This document shows, one piece after another, positions 17,966 through 27,203 of a stretch of DNA of 64,000 nucleotides (position 1 is the first letter of the stretch; each line of letters starts with the position of its first letter). Where the stretch lies: the NCBI RefSeq assembly GCF_003335215.1, contig NZ_QPGB01000003.1, positions 124,001-188,000 on the forward strand, in the 5' to 3' direction. The notes under the pieces were generated by a model, which worked only from the letters and a program-made list of their open reading frames with translations, was not told the DNA's origin and did no database searches. A program made the position numbers and the translations under genes. This DNA comes from Parvibium lacunae. Its GTDB lineage: Bacteria; Pseudomonadota; Gammaproteobacteria; Burkholderiales; Burkholderiaceae_D.

Positions 17966-19345
17966 ATGCTTGAAAATCTTACCCAGCGGCTAGCCCGCAC
18001 CATGAAAACCCTGCGCGGGGAGGCACGCCTCACCGAAGCCAACACGCAAGAAATGCTGCGCGAAGTACGCATGGCCTTACTTGAAGCCGATGTAGCCCTA
18101 CCCGTGGTGCGCGACTTTATTGCTAGCGTGAAAGAAAAAGCGCTGGGTGAAGACGTCGTCGGTAGCCTCACCCCCGGCCAAGCCTTGGTAGGCGTGGTGA
18201 ACCGCGAACTCACCCAGCTCATGGGCGGTAGCGCCAGCGAACTGAGCTTTGCCACCCAGCCGCCCGCCATCATCCTCATGGCGGGTTTACAAGGCGCAGG
18301 TAAAACCACCACCACCGGTAAGCTCGCCAAATACTTGCGCGAAACCTTGCGTAAAAAAGTCCTCACCGTCTCCTGCGACATCTATCGCCCCGCGGCGATT
18401 GCGCAGCTGGAAACCGTTACCCAACAAGCAGGGGCCGATTTTTTCCCGTCGCAGCCCGAACAGAACCCTATCGATATCGCCCAAGCCGCCGTGCAGTGGG
18501 CTAAAACCCATTACTACGATGTGCTGCTGGTCGATACTGCGGGCCGCTTAGGGATTGATGAAGCGATGATGCAGGAAATTAGCGCCCTGCATCGTACACT
18601 CAACCCGATTGAAACCTTGTTCGTGGTTGATGCCATGCAAGGCCAGGATGCCGTTAACACCGCCAAAGCTTTCAACGACACGCTGCCCTTGACCGGCGTG
18701 GTGCTGACCAAGCTGGATGGCGATGCGCGTGGTGGCGCCGCCCTGTCGGTGCGTCACATTACTGGCAAGCCAATTAAGTTTGTCGGCGTGGGTGAAAAAC
18801 TCACCGGGCTGGACGTGTTCCACCCCGACCGCATGGCCAATCGCATTTTGGGCATGGGCGATATTCTGTCGCTGGTGGAAGAAGCGCAAAAAAGCATTGA
18901 TCTAGATGCCGCCAAAGACATGGCTGAGAAGTTTAAAAAAGGCCAAGGCTTTGATTTAGAAGACTTCAAAAACCAAATCAGCCAAATGCGCAAAATGGGC
19001 GGACTAGGTGGCCTTATCGACAAGCTGCCCGCGCAAATGGCCGGTGCCGCCGGGCAAGTCAACCCCGCCGATGCCGAAAAACAAATGCGCCGCACCGAAG
19101 GCATTATTAATTCTATGACGCCCCTGGAGCGCCGCAAACCCGACCTGATTAAAGCCACGCGCAAACGCCGCATTGCCGCCGGGGCAGGCGTGCAAGTTCA
19201 AGAAGTGAACCGCTTACTCAAACAGTTTGAAGAAATGCAAACGATGATGAAGAAAATGCAAAAAGGCGGCATGGCGAAAATGATGAAAGCCATGGGCGGC
19301 ATGAAAGGCTTGGCGGGGATGAAAGGGTTTCCGGGGTTGAAGTAA
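17966..19345 (+). CDS. ffh: Signal recognition particle protein Ffh
   Basis: GTPase that with 4.5S RNA brings nascent membrane proteins to FtsY and SecYEG. The 459-residue product has the N domain, G domain with GLQGAGKTT near residue 107, DTAGRLG, and TKLDGDARGG, and a C-terminal M domain with the SRP-RNA binding helix and a Met-rich tail (MMKKMQKGGMAKMMKAMGG). AGG lies before the ATG. It is divergent from the CcsA-like gene, 122 bases apart. The AT-rich islet starts about 25 bases after its stop. Confidence 0.98.
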   Translation: MLENLTQRLARTMKTLRGEARLTEANTQEMLREVRMALLEADVALPVVRDFIASVKEKALGEDVVGSLTPGQALVGVVNRELTQLMGGSASELSFATQPPAIILMAGLQGAGKTTTTGKLAKYLRETLRKKVLTVSCDIYRPAAIAQLETVTQQAGADFFPSQPEQNPIDIAQAAVQWAKTHYYDVLLVDTAGRLGIDEAMMQEISALHRTLNPIETLFVVDAMQGQDAVNTAKAFNDTLPLTGVVLTKLDGDARGGAALSVRHITGKPIKFVGVGEKLTGLDVFHPDRMANRILGMGDILSLVEEAQKSIDLDAAKDMAEKFKKGQGFDLEDFKNQISQMRKMGGLGGLIDKLPAQMAGAAGQVNPADAEKQMRRTEGIINSMTPLERRKPDLIKATRKRRIAAGAGVQVQEVNRLLKQFEEMQTMMKKMQKGGMAKMMKAMGGMKGLAGMKGFPGLK

Positions 19346-19369
19346 TTGTGGGGTTGGCGGGGTGGATAA

Positions 19370-20025
19370 ATATCGTGGTCTGTCCCCTATTGTCCTTGAT
19401 AACTTAAAAAATGGTGACAATATGCAATTTATCTTGGCAATTTTTTTGAATATATGTATTTTTTATTCTAAAAGTATCATGGCGTATGAAGTTGATTTAT
19501 TAAATCATCCATACTATGCAAAAGTGCAAATCGCTTACAAAGAAGGTGTTACTGAAGTACTCATCAATAAAAAGGTTATTATAAAGAGTGGGGGGACGGT
19601 CCACTTTCATTCAATGTTCCAGTTAGATGATCAGATTGCAATATTTATTGAGGAGAGTAATGGTCAAAATGGTAGGAATGCATGCGGTCCTTGGCATACA
19701 TTATTAATTCTCAAGTCAGAAAGCGAGTTTAAAAAATACCGGACCGACGGTGCCTGTGTTGATATTTTTTCAGTTTCTAAATTAGATATCGGGCCTTCGT
19801 ATAAGCTAATAATCAAATATCAAAAATCTTTGAACACATGGGAGTACGATGGTAAAGAGCTTAAGAAAATAGAAGAGGATCGGACACGTCACTCTCTAAG
19901 CTTTCCTCGAAAGGAATAGTTAAGACTTGTAAATTGGGGACGCCCATTAGCCGGCGGCTGTCAAGCGAGTCGAAAATAAAAAATAGGGGATACCTATTAC
20001 AGGCTCGGGACAGACCCCATTTTCT
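19370..20025. mobile_element. AT-rich single-gene islet bounded by inverted repeats
   Basis: GGTCTGTCCC at 19377-19386 and its exact inverse GGGACAGACC at 20007-20016 bound the segment. Just inside the right end are two related short repeats, AAATTGGGGACGCCCATTAG (19931-19950) and AAATAGGGGATACCTATTAC (19981-20000), the second with 6-bp inverted arms. The DNA inside is markedly richer in A and T than ffh or the transglycosylase gene on either side. It carries one gene and no transposase. I do not recognise it as a named element; similar GGGACAGACC-type motifs occur around small gene insertions in other proteobacteria. Confidence 0.5.
19422..19919 (+). CDS. Hypothetical secreted protein in the AT-rich islet
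   Basis: I do not recognise this protein. From the ATG at 19422 it has 165 residues, beginning with a short hydrophobic stretch (FILAIFLNICIFYSKSIMA) that looks like a signal peptide with possible cleavage after MA. The rest is hydrophilic with two Cys (NACGPWHTLL and DGACVDIF) that could form a disulfide. An upstream in-frame start at 19362 would bury the signal peptide, so I prefer 19422. Codon use is AT-rich, unlike the flanking genes, which suggests recent transfer. The content could fit a secreted effector or an immunity-type protein, but nothing here decides it. Confidence 0.6.
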   Translation: MQFILAIFLNICIFYSKSIMAYEVDLLNHPYYAKVQIAYKEGVTEVLINKKVIIKSGGTVHFHSMFQLDDQIAIFIEESNGQNGRNACGPWHTLLILKSESEFKKYRTDGACVDIFSVSKLDIGPSYKLIIKYQKSLNTWEYDGKELKKIEEDRTRHSLSFPRKE

Positions 20026-20709
20026 TCATTGATGCAGCTCCCCATACTGTGGCTTCAGCGGAATACTCACCCCCGGCGTGGGTTTATCTTCCCATTTACG
20101 CCAAGCACCCAGTACTAGGTTTGGATACTCAGACTTACCACGACTGCCGTTGTAGCGCCCCAAGGCCATAAATAGATTGCCGTTTTCCCTGTCTAGATAA
20201 TGGCGCAAAATAGTACAACCATAGCGAATATTGACGCGCATATCAAAGAGCTTGGTGGGGTCGCCATCACCGATCAGTTTGGTCCAAAAGGGCATCACCT
20301 GCATGTAGCCCCGCGCACCCGCATACGAGACTGCATATTTCTTGAAACCACTTTCCACTTCAATCAGGCCCAACACCATGTGCGGATCTAGCCCGGCGCG
20401 GCTGGCTTCGTAGTGGACTATTTTCAGAAAGTCGATGCGCTGGCGGTAGTCTGGCTTGCGCTTCATCAGACGCAGCGACATTTTAGTAAGCCAATCAACT
20501 TTCTCTTTGCTGTCCTTGAAGCGCGGTTCGGGTAGATCGACATTTTGAATGGCTGCCGCGAGCGCGGTGCGCACGCTGGCTTCGAGCGGCTCATATTGCT
20601 GATTGCCTGCTTTGGCAGGCAATGCAACTAGCAGCAAGAGCGCAGCGATGCAGAACGCCAGGGTCACCTGCGCTGCCGCCCATTTCATCTGCAGACACTG
20701 CCGCTGCAT
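20026..20709 (-). CDS. Lytic transglycosylase, SLT domain
   Basis: Predicted to cut peptidoglycan between MurNAc and GlcNAc in the periplasm. The 227-residue product has a signal peptide (LAFCIAALLLLVALPAKA), a helical linker, and an SLT domain with catalytic Glu in LGLIEVESGF, followed by the typical ARGYMQVMPFW and RYGCTILRHYLDRENG and MALGRYNG. The ATG overlaps the proS stop as TAATG, so translation is probably coupled to proS. It resembles MltC/Slt-type small transglycosylases; I would not assign a specific Mlt name. Confidence 0.88.
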   Translation of the reverse strand: MQRQCLQMKWAAAQVTLAFCIAALLLLVALPAKAGNQQYEPLEASVRTALAAAIQNVDLPEPRFKDSKEKVDWLTKMSLRLMKRKPDYRQRIDFLKIVHYEASRAGLDPHMVLGLIEVESGFKKYAVSYAGARGYMQVMPFWTKLIGDGDPTKLFDMRVNIRYGCTILRHYLDRENGNLFMALGRYNGSRGKSEYPNLVLGAWRKWEDKPTPGVSIPLKPQYGELHQ

Positions 20710-22472
20710 TAATGGGAAACAGGCTGGATAGGAGCTAGGGCGGCTAGCAATGCGGGCAGCACCTGATCAAGGCCTAATTTACATGGCTCTTGTTGAATGT
20801 GCGCGCGTTGCACATATTCGACCAGCCCTTCTTTTAATCCGCGCTCACCGAGTGTAATGCGGTGTGGAATCCCCAGGAGTTCCATATCGGCAAACATCGC
20901 GCCCGGGCGCTCGCCACGGTCATCCAGCAGCACTTCCAGCCCTGCCGCTTGCAACGCGGTATAGAGCTGATCGGTCGCGGTCTTGACCATCTCATTCCGG
21001 TCATAGCCAACCGGACACAAAGCAACGGTAAAAGGTGCCATTGCGGTTGGCCAGATCATGCCGCGCTCGTCATGGTTTTGTTCAATCGCCGCCCCTAACA
21101 ATCGGGTCACTCCAATGCCATAGCAACCCATGAGTAAGGGCTGGGGCTTGCCCTGCTCATCGAGGAAGGTGGCTTTCATAGCGACGGAGTAGCGCGTGCC
21201 AAGCTGGAAAACATGACCAACCTCAATGCCACGACACAAGGCAATCGTGCCAGCACCATCAGGGCTGGGTTCGCCAGCAGTCACATTGCGCAGGTCGGCG
21301 ATAATCTCTGGCTCGGGTAAATCACGCCCCCAGTTGACACCGGTGTAGTGATAATCGGCTGCGTTGGCGCCGCAGACAAAATCACTCATGTTGGCGACGG
21401 TTCGATCTACCACCAACTGAACGGGTTGCTGTGTCTGTAATGGCCCGAGGTAGCCGGGGATGCACCCAAAATGCGCCATAATTTCTACCTCTGTGGCAAA
21501 CCGGAAACCAGCGAGGCCGGGCACTTTACCGACCTTGACTTCATTCAGTTCGTGGTCCCCTCGCAGCAGCAATAACCAGATGCGCGGTGTGATTTTCCCT
21601 GTCTCATCGGCCTCATCAACGGCCAAGACAATCGATTTGACCGTTTGGGTCAGCGGTAGCTGCAAATAAGCCGCTACGGCTTCGCATTTACTTTGGCCTG
21701 GCGTTGCTGTCTTTGCCAGTGGCTGTGCTGGGGCAGCACGCGTTGCCAGTAAAGAGTGGGCCTCTGCCTGTTCCAGGTTTGCGCCATAGCTAGACTGTGG
21801 GCAATACGCCAGCACATCTTCTCCTGTCTCGGCGATCACATGAAACTCATGCGAGCCGGAGCCGCCAATCGCGCCGTTATCCGCTGCAACCGCGCGGAAA
21901 TTGAGCCCTAGGCGGGTGAAGATTCGGGTATAAGCATCATACATATTTTGATACTCACGGGCCAAATCTGCCTGATTTGCATGAAAAGAATAGGCATCTT
22001 TCATGGTGAACTCACGTCCCCGCATCACACCAAAGCGCGGGCGGCGCTCATCCCGGAACTTGGTCTGGATATGATAAAAATTGAGCGGTAACTGGCGGTA
22101 GCTCTTGATTTCGCTGCGTGCCACGTCTGTAATGACCTCTTCTGAGGTTGGCTGCACGATAAAGTCACGGTCATGGCGATCTTTGACACGCATGAGCTCT
22201 GGCCCCATTTTGTCCCAGCGCCCGGTTTCCTGCCACAGCTCGGCAGGTTGAATCACTGGCATCAGCAACTCGATTGCGCCTGCCCGATTCATTTCTTCAC
22301 GAATGATCTGTTCCACTTTCCGAATCACCCGCAAGCCCATTGGCATATAGGTGTAGATACCAGCACTCACGCGCTTGATGAGGCCCGCGCGGAGCATGAG
22401 TTTATGGCTGACGACTTCGGCATCGGCAGGCGCTTCTTTAAGAGTAGAAATAAAAAACTGGGAGGCACGCAT
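20709..22472 (-). CDS. proS: Prolyl-tRNA synthetase, bacterial type with editing domain
   Basis: Charges tRNA-Pro. The 587-residue length is that of the bacterial long form. Class II motifs are present: [16 protein letters not shown], motif 2 [19 protein letters not shown], and motif 3 [14 protein letters not shown] YbaK-like editing insertion spans about residues 230-385 ([22 protein letters not shown]), which clears Ala-tRNA-Pro. The anticodon-binding domain ends the protein. It is divergent from rppH, 115 bases apart. Confidence 0.97.
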   Translation of the reverse strand: MRASQFFISTLKEAPADAEVVSHKLMLRAGLIKRVSAGIYTYMPMGLRVIRKVEQIIREEMNRAGAIELLMPVIQPAELWQETGRWDKMGPELMRVKDRHDRDFIVQPTSEEVITDVARSEIKSYRQLPLNFYHIQTKFRDERRPRFGVMRGREFTMKDAYSFHANQADLAREYQNMYDAYTRIFTRLGLNFRAVAADNGAIGGSGSHEFHVIAETGEDVLAYCPQSSYGANLEQAEAHSLLATRAAPAQPLAKTATPGQSKCEAVAAYLQLPLTQTVKSIVLAVDEADETGKITPRIWLLLLRGDHELNEVKVGKVPGLAGFRFATEVEIMAHFGCIPGYLGPLQTQQPVQLVVDRTVANMSDFVCGANAADYHYTGVNWGRDLPEPEIIADLRNVTAGEPSPDGAGTIALCRGIEVGHVFQLGTRYSVAMKATFLDEQGKPQPLLMGCYGIGVTRLLGAAIEQNHDERGMIWPTAMAPFTVALCPVGYDRNEMVKTATDQLYTALQAAGLEVLLDDRGERPGAMFADMELLGIPHRITLGERGLKEGLVEYVQRAHIQQEPCKLGLDQVLPALLAALAPIQPVSH

Positions 22473-22587
22473 GATGGTTTAACGGTAAATTGGGAGAACT
22501 CGACCAACGCTAGCCGAGGAAAATGTAAGGCATCGTAACAGGAACTATAATGACCATCATTTTAAAAGATTCTAGGTAGGATATTTT

Positions 22588-23070
22588 ATGTTGGACCGCG
22601 AAGGTTATCGGCCCAATGTTGGCATTATTCTTGTTAACCAGAAAAATCAAGTGTTCTGGGGTAAACGAGTACGCGAACATTCTTGGCAATTCCCTCAAGG
22701 GGGAATGAAACATGGCGAATCGCCTGAGCAAGCGATGTATCGTGAGCTACAGGAAGAAACCGGGCTCCTGCCACAGCACGTTCGGATTATTGCCCGCACC
22801 CGTGACTGGCTCCGCTATGAAGTGCCAGATCAATGGATCCGCCGCGAATGGCGGGGAAACTATAAAGGGCAAAAACAAATTTGGTTTCTGCTGCGCCTCG
22901 TCGGACGGGATACGGATGTCTGCTTACGGGCAAACGAAAAACCGGAGTTTGATGCCTGGCGCTGGCATGATTATTGGATTCCGCTGGATAGCGTGATTGA
23001 GTTTAAACGTGCCGTCTATGCGGCTGCGCTGGAAGAGCTAGCGCCGCATTTATTTCCTGAGCGACGCTGA
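22588..23070 (+). CDS. rppH: RNA pyrophosphohydrolase
   Basis: Removes pyrophosphate from the 5' end of transcripts, which starts 5'-dependent mRNA decay. The 160-residue product begins [17 protein letters not shown], as RppH does, and has the Nudix box GX5EX7REUXEEXGU as GGMKHGES...RELQEETGL near residues 37-59. [17 protein letters not shown] and [11 protein letters not shown] are also typical. It overlaps the next start as TGATG. The divergent pairing with proS is common in betaproteobacteria. Confidence 0.95.
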   Translation: MLDREGYRPNVGIILVNQKNQVFWGKRVREHSWQFPQGGMKHGESPEQAMYRELQEETGLLPQHVRIIARTRDWLRYEVPDQWIRREWRGNYKGQKQIWFLLRLVGRDTDVCLRANEKPEFDAWRWHDYWIPLDSVIEFKRAVYAAALEELAPHLFPERR

Positions 23071-23642
23071 TGCATCCCAATATTTGCCACTCTTTTTTTT
23101 GGCGCGGTGCGCGGCTATTTCGCCTGGCGGCCGTGATCTTCAGCGCAAGCATCGCGCTGTCGGCGTATGGGCAAACAACGACTTATAGCTACAAAGAGCC
23201 CGTACCGACTTTTCAAGAGGCACCGGTTAATTTACCAGCCACTCCCGATGACAGTTGGCAAACATTGGTATTGCAGATCATGCCGACAGGGGTTGCCACC
23301 TATCAGATCAATCTCACCTCACTCCAGATCGGGGCGGATCGGGTGGTGCGTTTTGTCTGGCGCCACATCGCTCCCAGCGGTGCTGCCACCCTGACTTACG
23401 AAGGCATTCACTGTAACTTGGAAGAAAAAGGCGTGCATCGCAAGGTCTATGGGTTTTTCAGCCCCTCAACTGGCTGGTTTGGCATCCGCCAAGCACAATG
23501 GCAACCCCTGTTAGGTAATAAAACCTTGATCGCTCACCAAACTCTGGCGCAAGAATCACTGTGCCGCGACACCCCCAGCAGCAACCCCACTGACACGCTA
23601 CGCGAGGCACTGCGACGTCAGACCCCCAGCCGGATTAGTTGA
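23070..23642 (+). CDS. CNP1-like family secreted protein
   Basis: Protein of unknown function of the family named after the cryptic neisserial protein 1; largely betaproteobacterial. The 190-residue product has a signal peptide (FRLAAVIFSASIALSAYGQ), then a domain with DRVVRFVWRHI, TLTYEGIHCNLEEK and RKVYGFFSPSTGWFG, which match the family pattern. Two Cys (IHCN and SLCRD) may pair. The start codon overlaps the rppH stop, so the two form an operon. No enzymatic motif is visible. Confidence 0.82.
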   Translation: MHPNICHSFFWRGARLFRLAAVIFSASIALSAYGQTTTYSYKEPVPTFQEAPVNLPATPDDSWQTLVLQIMPTGVATYQINLTSLQIGADRVVRFVWRHIAPSGAATLTYEGIHCNLEEKGVHRKVYGFFSPSTGWFGIRQAQWQPLLGNKTLIAHQTLAQESLCRDTPSSNPTDTLREALRRQTPSRIS

Positions 23643-23751
23643 CAAGACCCTGATCTCTAATCGGGCGGCCGGCTTCATCACATCGCCACTCCGCACCTGA
23701 CGCCCCTCAGTGACAAAATTTGGCGCTAAGCCAAGGTTGCTTTCGAAAACG

Positions 23752-23792
23752 TTTGGCTAGAGTGACAAAAATGGTCAGTCACTTTCGCCAAA
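23752..23792 (+). promoter_or_regulatory. Large dyad, candidate PilR enhancer site upstream of pilA
   Basis: TTTGGC-tag-AGTGAC (23752-23766) and GTCACT-ttc-GCCAAA (23778-23792) are inverse copies matching at 12 of 15 bases around an 11-base centre. A further direct AGTGACAAAA copy lies at 23709-23718. The centre is about 70 bases before the -24 element, a usual place for an NtrC-family activator. The TGACA core is compatible with TGTC-containing PilR sites, but this is inference. Confidence 0.5.
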
Positions 23793-23839
23793 TAGAATAA
23801 AAACAGGTCAATTAGAATAAAAAAGGGGCAAATTAATCC

Positions 23840-23855
23840 TGGCACGCTAGTTGTA
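23840..23855 (+). promoter_or_regulatory. Sigma-54-type promoter of pilA
   Basis: TGGCACG-ctag-TTGTA matches the -24/-12 consensus TGGCACG-N4-TTGCW at all but one key base (T for C at -12). The expected transcript would start near 23866 and give an 80-base leader before pilA. pilA is sigma-54 and PilR dependent in related bacteria, and pilR/pilS are in this window. Confidence 0.7.
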
Positions 23856-23948
23856 TAGAGATAGCTGACGGCATCGCCGTAGGGTTGTTTCTCATTCAGT
23901 TCAGTGCAGTTCACTTTTTTGTTTCAGTTGGTTTTTTAGGAGAGCACT

Positions 23949-24473
23949 ATGCAAGTTATGCAAAAAGTACAGCGTGGTTTTACGTTGATTGAATTGATGA
24001 TCGTGGTTGCGATTATCGGTATTCTGGCAGCGGTGGCCGTACCGCAGTACAACGACTACATTTCTCGTGCCCGTATGTCAAAAGTAGCGGAATATGCCAA
24101 GCCATTGCAAAAAGCAGTTGGTGACTTCTACTCTTACAGTGGTGATTTAGGTGGTGCCAATGCACGTGTTGCCCTGGTTGCGAATGCATGGGTCCCAGCA
24201 ATGACATTGGGTGGCCTAGCATTCAGCAATGCGCCTGCTCCTGATCTAACCATTCTATCTGCAGCACCAACATTTACAGCTGGGGCTGCAAACGGTGTGA
24301 CCACAATTACCTTACCTGTTGTATCGTTGGGTACGGGGTGTGTTGCTGGTAACGTTACGGTTGCGTCTAATGCTATTGCTGGCGCAGGCTTGCGCTGGAC
24401 CTGGGCTGGTGGTGGTGCATGGCCTGCTGCATCAGTTTGCGGCAAAGAAATGGCAAAATGGAATGCGGGTTAA
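23949..24473 (+). CDS. pilA: Type IV major pilin
   Basis: Structural subunit of type IV pili. The 174-residue prepilin has a short leader ending RG, with PilD cleavage before Phe11, and the standard mature start [20 protein letters not shown] with Glu5 and N-methylated Phe. A conserved NDYISRA follows. The globular part is Ala/Gly/Val-rich with a C-terminal Cys pair (GTGCVAG and SVCGKE) forming the D-loop. AGGAGA lies 6 bases before the ATG. It is monocistronic or nearly so: a strong terminator follows. The pilin accessory gene is next. Confidence 0.95.
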   Translation: MQVMQKVQRGFTLIELMIVVAIIGILAAVAVPQYNDYISRARMSKVAEYAKPLQKAVGDFYSYSGDLGGANARVALVANAWVPAMTLGGLAFSNAPAPDLTILSAAPTFTAGAANGVTTITLPVVSLGTGCVAGNVTVASNAIAGAGLRWTWAGGGAWPAASVCGKEMAKWNAG

Positions 24474-24491
24474 GCTCATCTAGTCACAAAC

Positions 24492-24516
24492 AAAAAAGGG
24501 GCATTAGCCCCTTTTT
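24492..24516 (+). terminator. Terminator of pilA
   Basis: AAAAAAGGGGC-ATTA-GCCCCTTTTTT, a perfect 11-bp stem including the A/T tracts, starts 19 bases after the pilA stop. Confidence 0.9.
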
Positions 24517-24585
24517 TGTTATCTTCTCGTACACACCTGTCATTAAATACAATATATTTTTGAATCTTAACCCCCGCTCAAGATT

Positions 24586-25350
24586 ATGTCGGCTAACCTC
24601 GCTATGAATTTATGGCGCCTGAAAGGGCAAGCCTTTTTGGTTCATTTCATTGCCAGTTTAATGCTGGTGACCTTGCCAACGATCGTTGCGTTAAGCCTCT
24701 GGTTTCCGCATGGTTTATGGCGCACCGTCTCCCTGGAAGGGGCATTACCCCTGATGCTGTTGGTCGATTTGGTGATTGGTCCCGGTTTAACGTTGGTATT
24801 GTTTAACCCGAGCAAAAGTGGGCGCGAGTTAACGCTAGACTTATTTCTCGTACTGAGCCTTCAAGTTGGGGCGCTTTGCTATGGGCTACACCAAATCAGT
24901 CAAACCCGCGTTGCAATTGTTTACGCGGTCCCAGGTTATCTGTTGGCTGGGCAGGCACAACATCTCAATACCCCAGACCAATATGCGCCAGCATTGCAAC
25001 CCAGCTTCTTTGGTCCACGGTATGCGAGCTTTAAAGCGGGCAGTGCTGAGTTTCTCGAAATCGGTTTACGGGCACAACAAGAAGACCAAAGCCCTATTTT
25101 TTATGGGCAAGCCTTTCAAGCCGTCCAGGCAAACCACCTCGATCTATGGCAATACGCAATCCCCCTAGAGCAGCTTTATGCACTCTACCCGACCAGTCAC
25201 CGGCCAGTGAACAAACGCTTAACAGCCTATCCAGCAGACACAGCGCAGACGGTGAAAGCCTTACCGTTATTATTTGGACGCCAAGTCTTACTGCTACAAA
25301 AAGGGGAGCTTGGAAAAATACAGGTGCTAGGCTGGGTTAGCTTTGAATAA
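24586..25350 (+). CDS. TfpX/TfpZ-like type IV pilin accessory protein
   Basis: Family members help their own pilin reach the surface and are encoded next to it in Pseudomonas and Acinetobacter. The 254-residue product has about four N-terminal membrane helices, with the family pattern GALPLMLLVDLVIGPGLTLV, FNPSKSGRELTLDL and QVGALCYGLHQI, then a C-terminal soluble part of about 130 residues that would face the periplasm. It follows pilA after the terminator. An in-frame ATG at 24604 is an alternative start. The match is by pattern from memory, so the name should be read as a family label. Confidence 0.78.
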   Translation: MSANLAMNLWRLKGQAFLVHFIASLMLVTLPTIVALSLWFPHGLWRTVSLEGALPLMLLVDLVIGPGLTLVLFNPSKSGRELTLDLFLVLSLQVGALCYGLHQISQTRVAIVYAVPGYLLAGQAQHLNTPDQYAPALQPSFFGPRYASFKAGSAEFLEIGLRAQQEDQSPIFYGQAFQAVQANHLDLWQYAIPLEQLYALYPTSHRPVNKRLTAYPADTAQTVKALPLLFGRQVLLLQKGELGKIQVLGWVSFE

Positions 25351-25444
25351 GGGCTATCGGCAAGATTGATCTAGTGAAATTCCATGAGCAGTTAGGGATT
25401 AGGGATTGCGCTATGATTGCGATTTATCATAATCGGGATGCGTT

Positions 25445-27091
25445 ATGCGAGGCTTTGGGTTTGAACTACGCGTTGTTTTAGCGGCGCTGGGCCTATTGCT
25501 GACCCCACACTACGACAAGCTTTCCCCGTCCATGTCGGCTGTACCCTCTTCGTTGCCTGATAGCCATAACAATAGCAGATGGCAACTCACTCAAGCGGCA
25601 TGGGGGCAAACCACCCTCAATCTCCCAACCCTGGGTGACCCGGCCAGCGAAGAGCTCAGCCCGCAACTGGAGCGTAAGGTTGGGGAATCGATCATGGCCA
25701 GCTTACGCGCTAATCGAGACATCTCGGAAGATGCAGAGACGACGTTTTATCTCAACCAGCTTGGCGCGCAACTGGCAACACAAGCGGCTGCGGGTTATAG
25801 CTTCCAGTTTTTCTTGGTCAAGGAAAATAGCTTGAATGCGTTTGCGCTGCCAGGGGGTTACATTGGGGTACACAGTGGCTTGATTCTGGCAGCCCAGAAT
25901 GAATCTGAGTTGGCCGGGGTATTAGCCCACGAAATTGGCCATGTAACCCAACGCCACATCGCACGTATGCTGGGGCAAGGCAAGCGCGGGACAATGGTGA
26001 CGTTGGCCACGCTTGCCCTTGCGGCGCTGGCAGCAAGTAGGAGCCCTGATGCGGCGGCGGCGCTGGCGCTGGGCGGGCAAGCCGCACAAATCCAAAACCA
26101 ACTCAGTTTCAACCGAGAGGCAGAGCGAGAGGCAGATCGCGTTGGCTTTCAATTGCTCGACCAAGCAGGATTCAATAGCGATGAAATGGCGAGTTTCTTC
26201 GGTCGGTTGCAACAAAATGCTCGGTTTTATGATGGCAATGCACCTGCTTATTTGCGTACTCACCCGATTACGCTTGAACGGATGGCTGATATGCAAAACC
26301 GCCAGCGGCCTCGGCAGACGTTCGGCAGCCAGCCGCCCAGACGGGATGAGTCTGAGTTCAATTTAATTCGGGCCAGAATGGCCGCGTATGCCAATCTCAG
26401 TGTCGATGGCCTACAGCAGGCCAAGCGCCAATTTGAAGAAGCGTTAGCGCTGAGCCAGGATAAAACACGGCCTGCGAGTGCTGGCACAACGGGGCCACGC
26501 AGTGCATCACTAACCAAAGCGGCCAACCTGCTAACCCAACTGCCCGCCCCAGCGCTCTCGTATGGCCTAGCCTTGATCGCCGCAGAGCAACGTCAATGGC
26601 AAGTGTCTAATCGTCTGCTAACGACCGCCAAAGAGCGGTTAGGACGCGATCATCCTTTATTTGTGATTCAACAAGCAGACAATGAACTGCGCCTTGGGCA
26701 AGCGGCACAGGGGCTGCGCATAACAGAGGCGGGGCTGAAAATGTTCAATCAGTTCCGCCCGCTGCTGTATCAGCATATCCGATTACTCCAGGCCAATCAG
26801 CAACATGCGCAAGCGCTAGCACTCTTGAATCGTGAACGCGAACTTTACAGACAAGATGCGCCGCTCTATGCCCTGAGCGCAGAAAGCTATCTGGCGCTAA
26901 ATCAGCGCAGTGCCGCAGCTTTAATGACAGCGGAATATTATGTCCTGCAAGGAACAACGGCAGCGGCATTAGAGCAGCTACAACTCGCCCGGCGGGCCAA
27001 TGATGGAGATTACTACCAGATGAGTATTATCGACGCGCGCACCCGCCAAATTCAGGAGCGACTGCGCGAAGAACGAGAGTTGCTGAAATAA
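25445..27091 (+). CDS. BepA-like M48 zinc metalloprotease with TPR domain
   Basis: Predicted periplasmic protease/chaperone for outer-membrane proteins. The 548-residue product has an N-terminal signal-like helix (VVLAALGLLLTP), an M48 domain with NAFALPGGYIGVHSGL, the HEIGH zinc motif near residue 162 and the third ligand in NREAEREADRVGF. A C-terminal TPR-like helical half (about 330-548) follows. The ATG is preceded by CGGGATG. The match to BepA (YfgC) is good in architecture. It is followed by a hairpin facing the converging multihaem gene. Confidence 0.87.
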   Translation: MRGFGFELRVVLAALGLLLTPHYDKLSPSMSAVPSSLPDSHNNSRWQLTQAAWGQTTLNLPTLGDPASEELSPQLERKVGESIMASLRANRDISEDAETTFYLNQLGAQLATQAAAGYSFQFFLVKENSLNAFALPGGYIGVHSGLILAAQNESELAGVLAHEIGHVTQRHIARMLGQGKRGTMVTLATLALAALAASRSPDAAAALALGGQAAQIQNQLSFNREAEREADRVGFQLLDQAGFNSDEMASFFGRLQQNARFYDGNAPAYLRTHPITLERMADMQNRQRPRQTFGSQPPRRDESEFNLIRARMAAYANLSVDGLQQAKRQFEEALALSQDKTRPASAGTTGPRSASLTKAANLLTQLPAPALSYGLALIAAEQRQWQVSNRLLTTAKERLGRDHPLFVIQQADNELRLGQAAQGLRITEAGLKMFNQFRPLLYQHIRLLQANQQHAQALALLNRERELYRQDAPLYALSAESYLALNQRSAAALMTAEYYVLQGTTAAALEQLQLARRANDGDYYQMSIIDARTRQIQERLREERELLK

Positions 27092-27138
27092 AAGTTCACC
27101 CGCCCATCGCCAACAAGCGGAATTAACGCAAATAGCCC

Positions 27139-27184
27139 AAAAAAATTATGGTGGATCGGCTGCGCTAAGAACAGCAGCCGATCC
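27139..27184 (-). terminator. Terminator of the large haem protein gene
   Basis: GGATCGGCTGC (27153-27163) and GCAGCCGATCC (27174-27184) form a perfect 11-bp stem with a 10-base loop, 20 bases beyond the stop. On the minus strand it is followed by ACCATAATTTTTTT, a T run. Confidence 0.7.
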
Positions 27185-27203
27185 AGCTTACCCTCGTCGA
27201 AAA

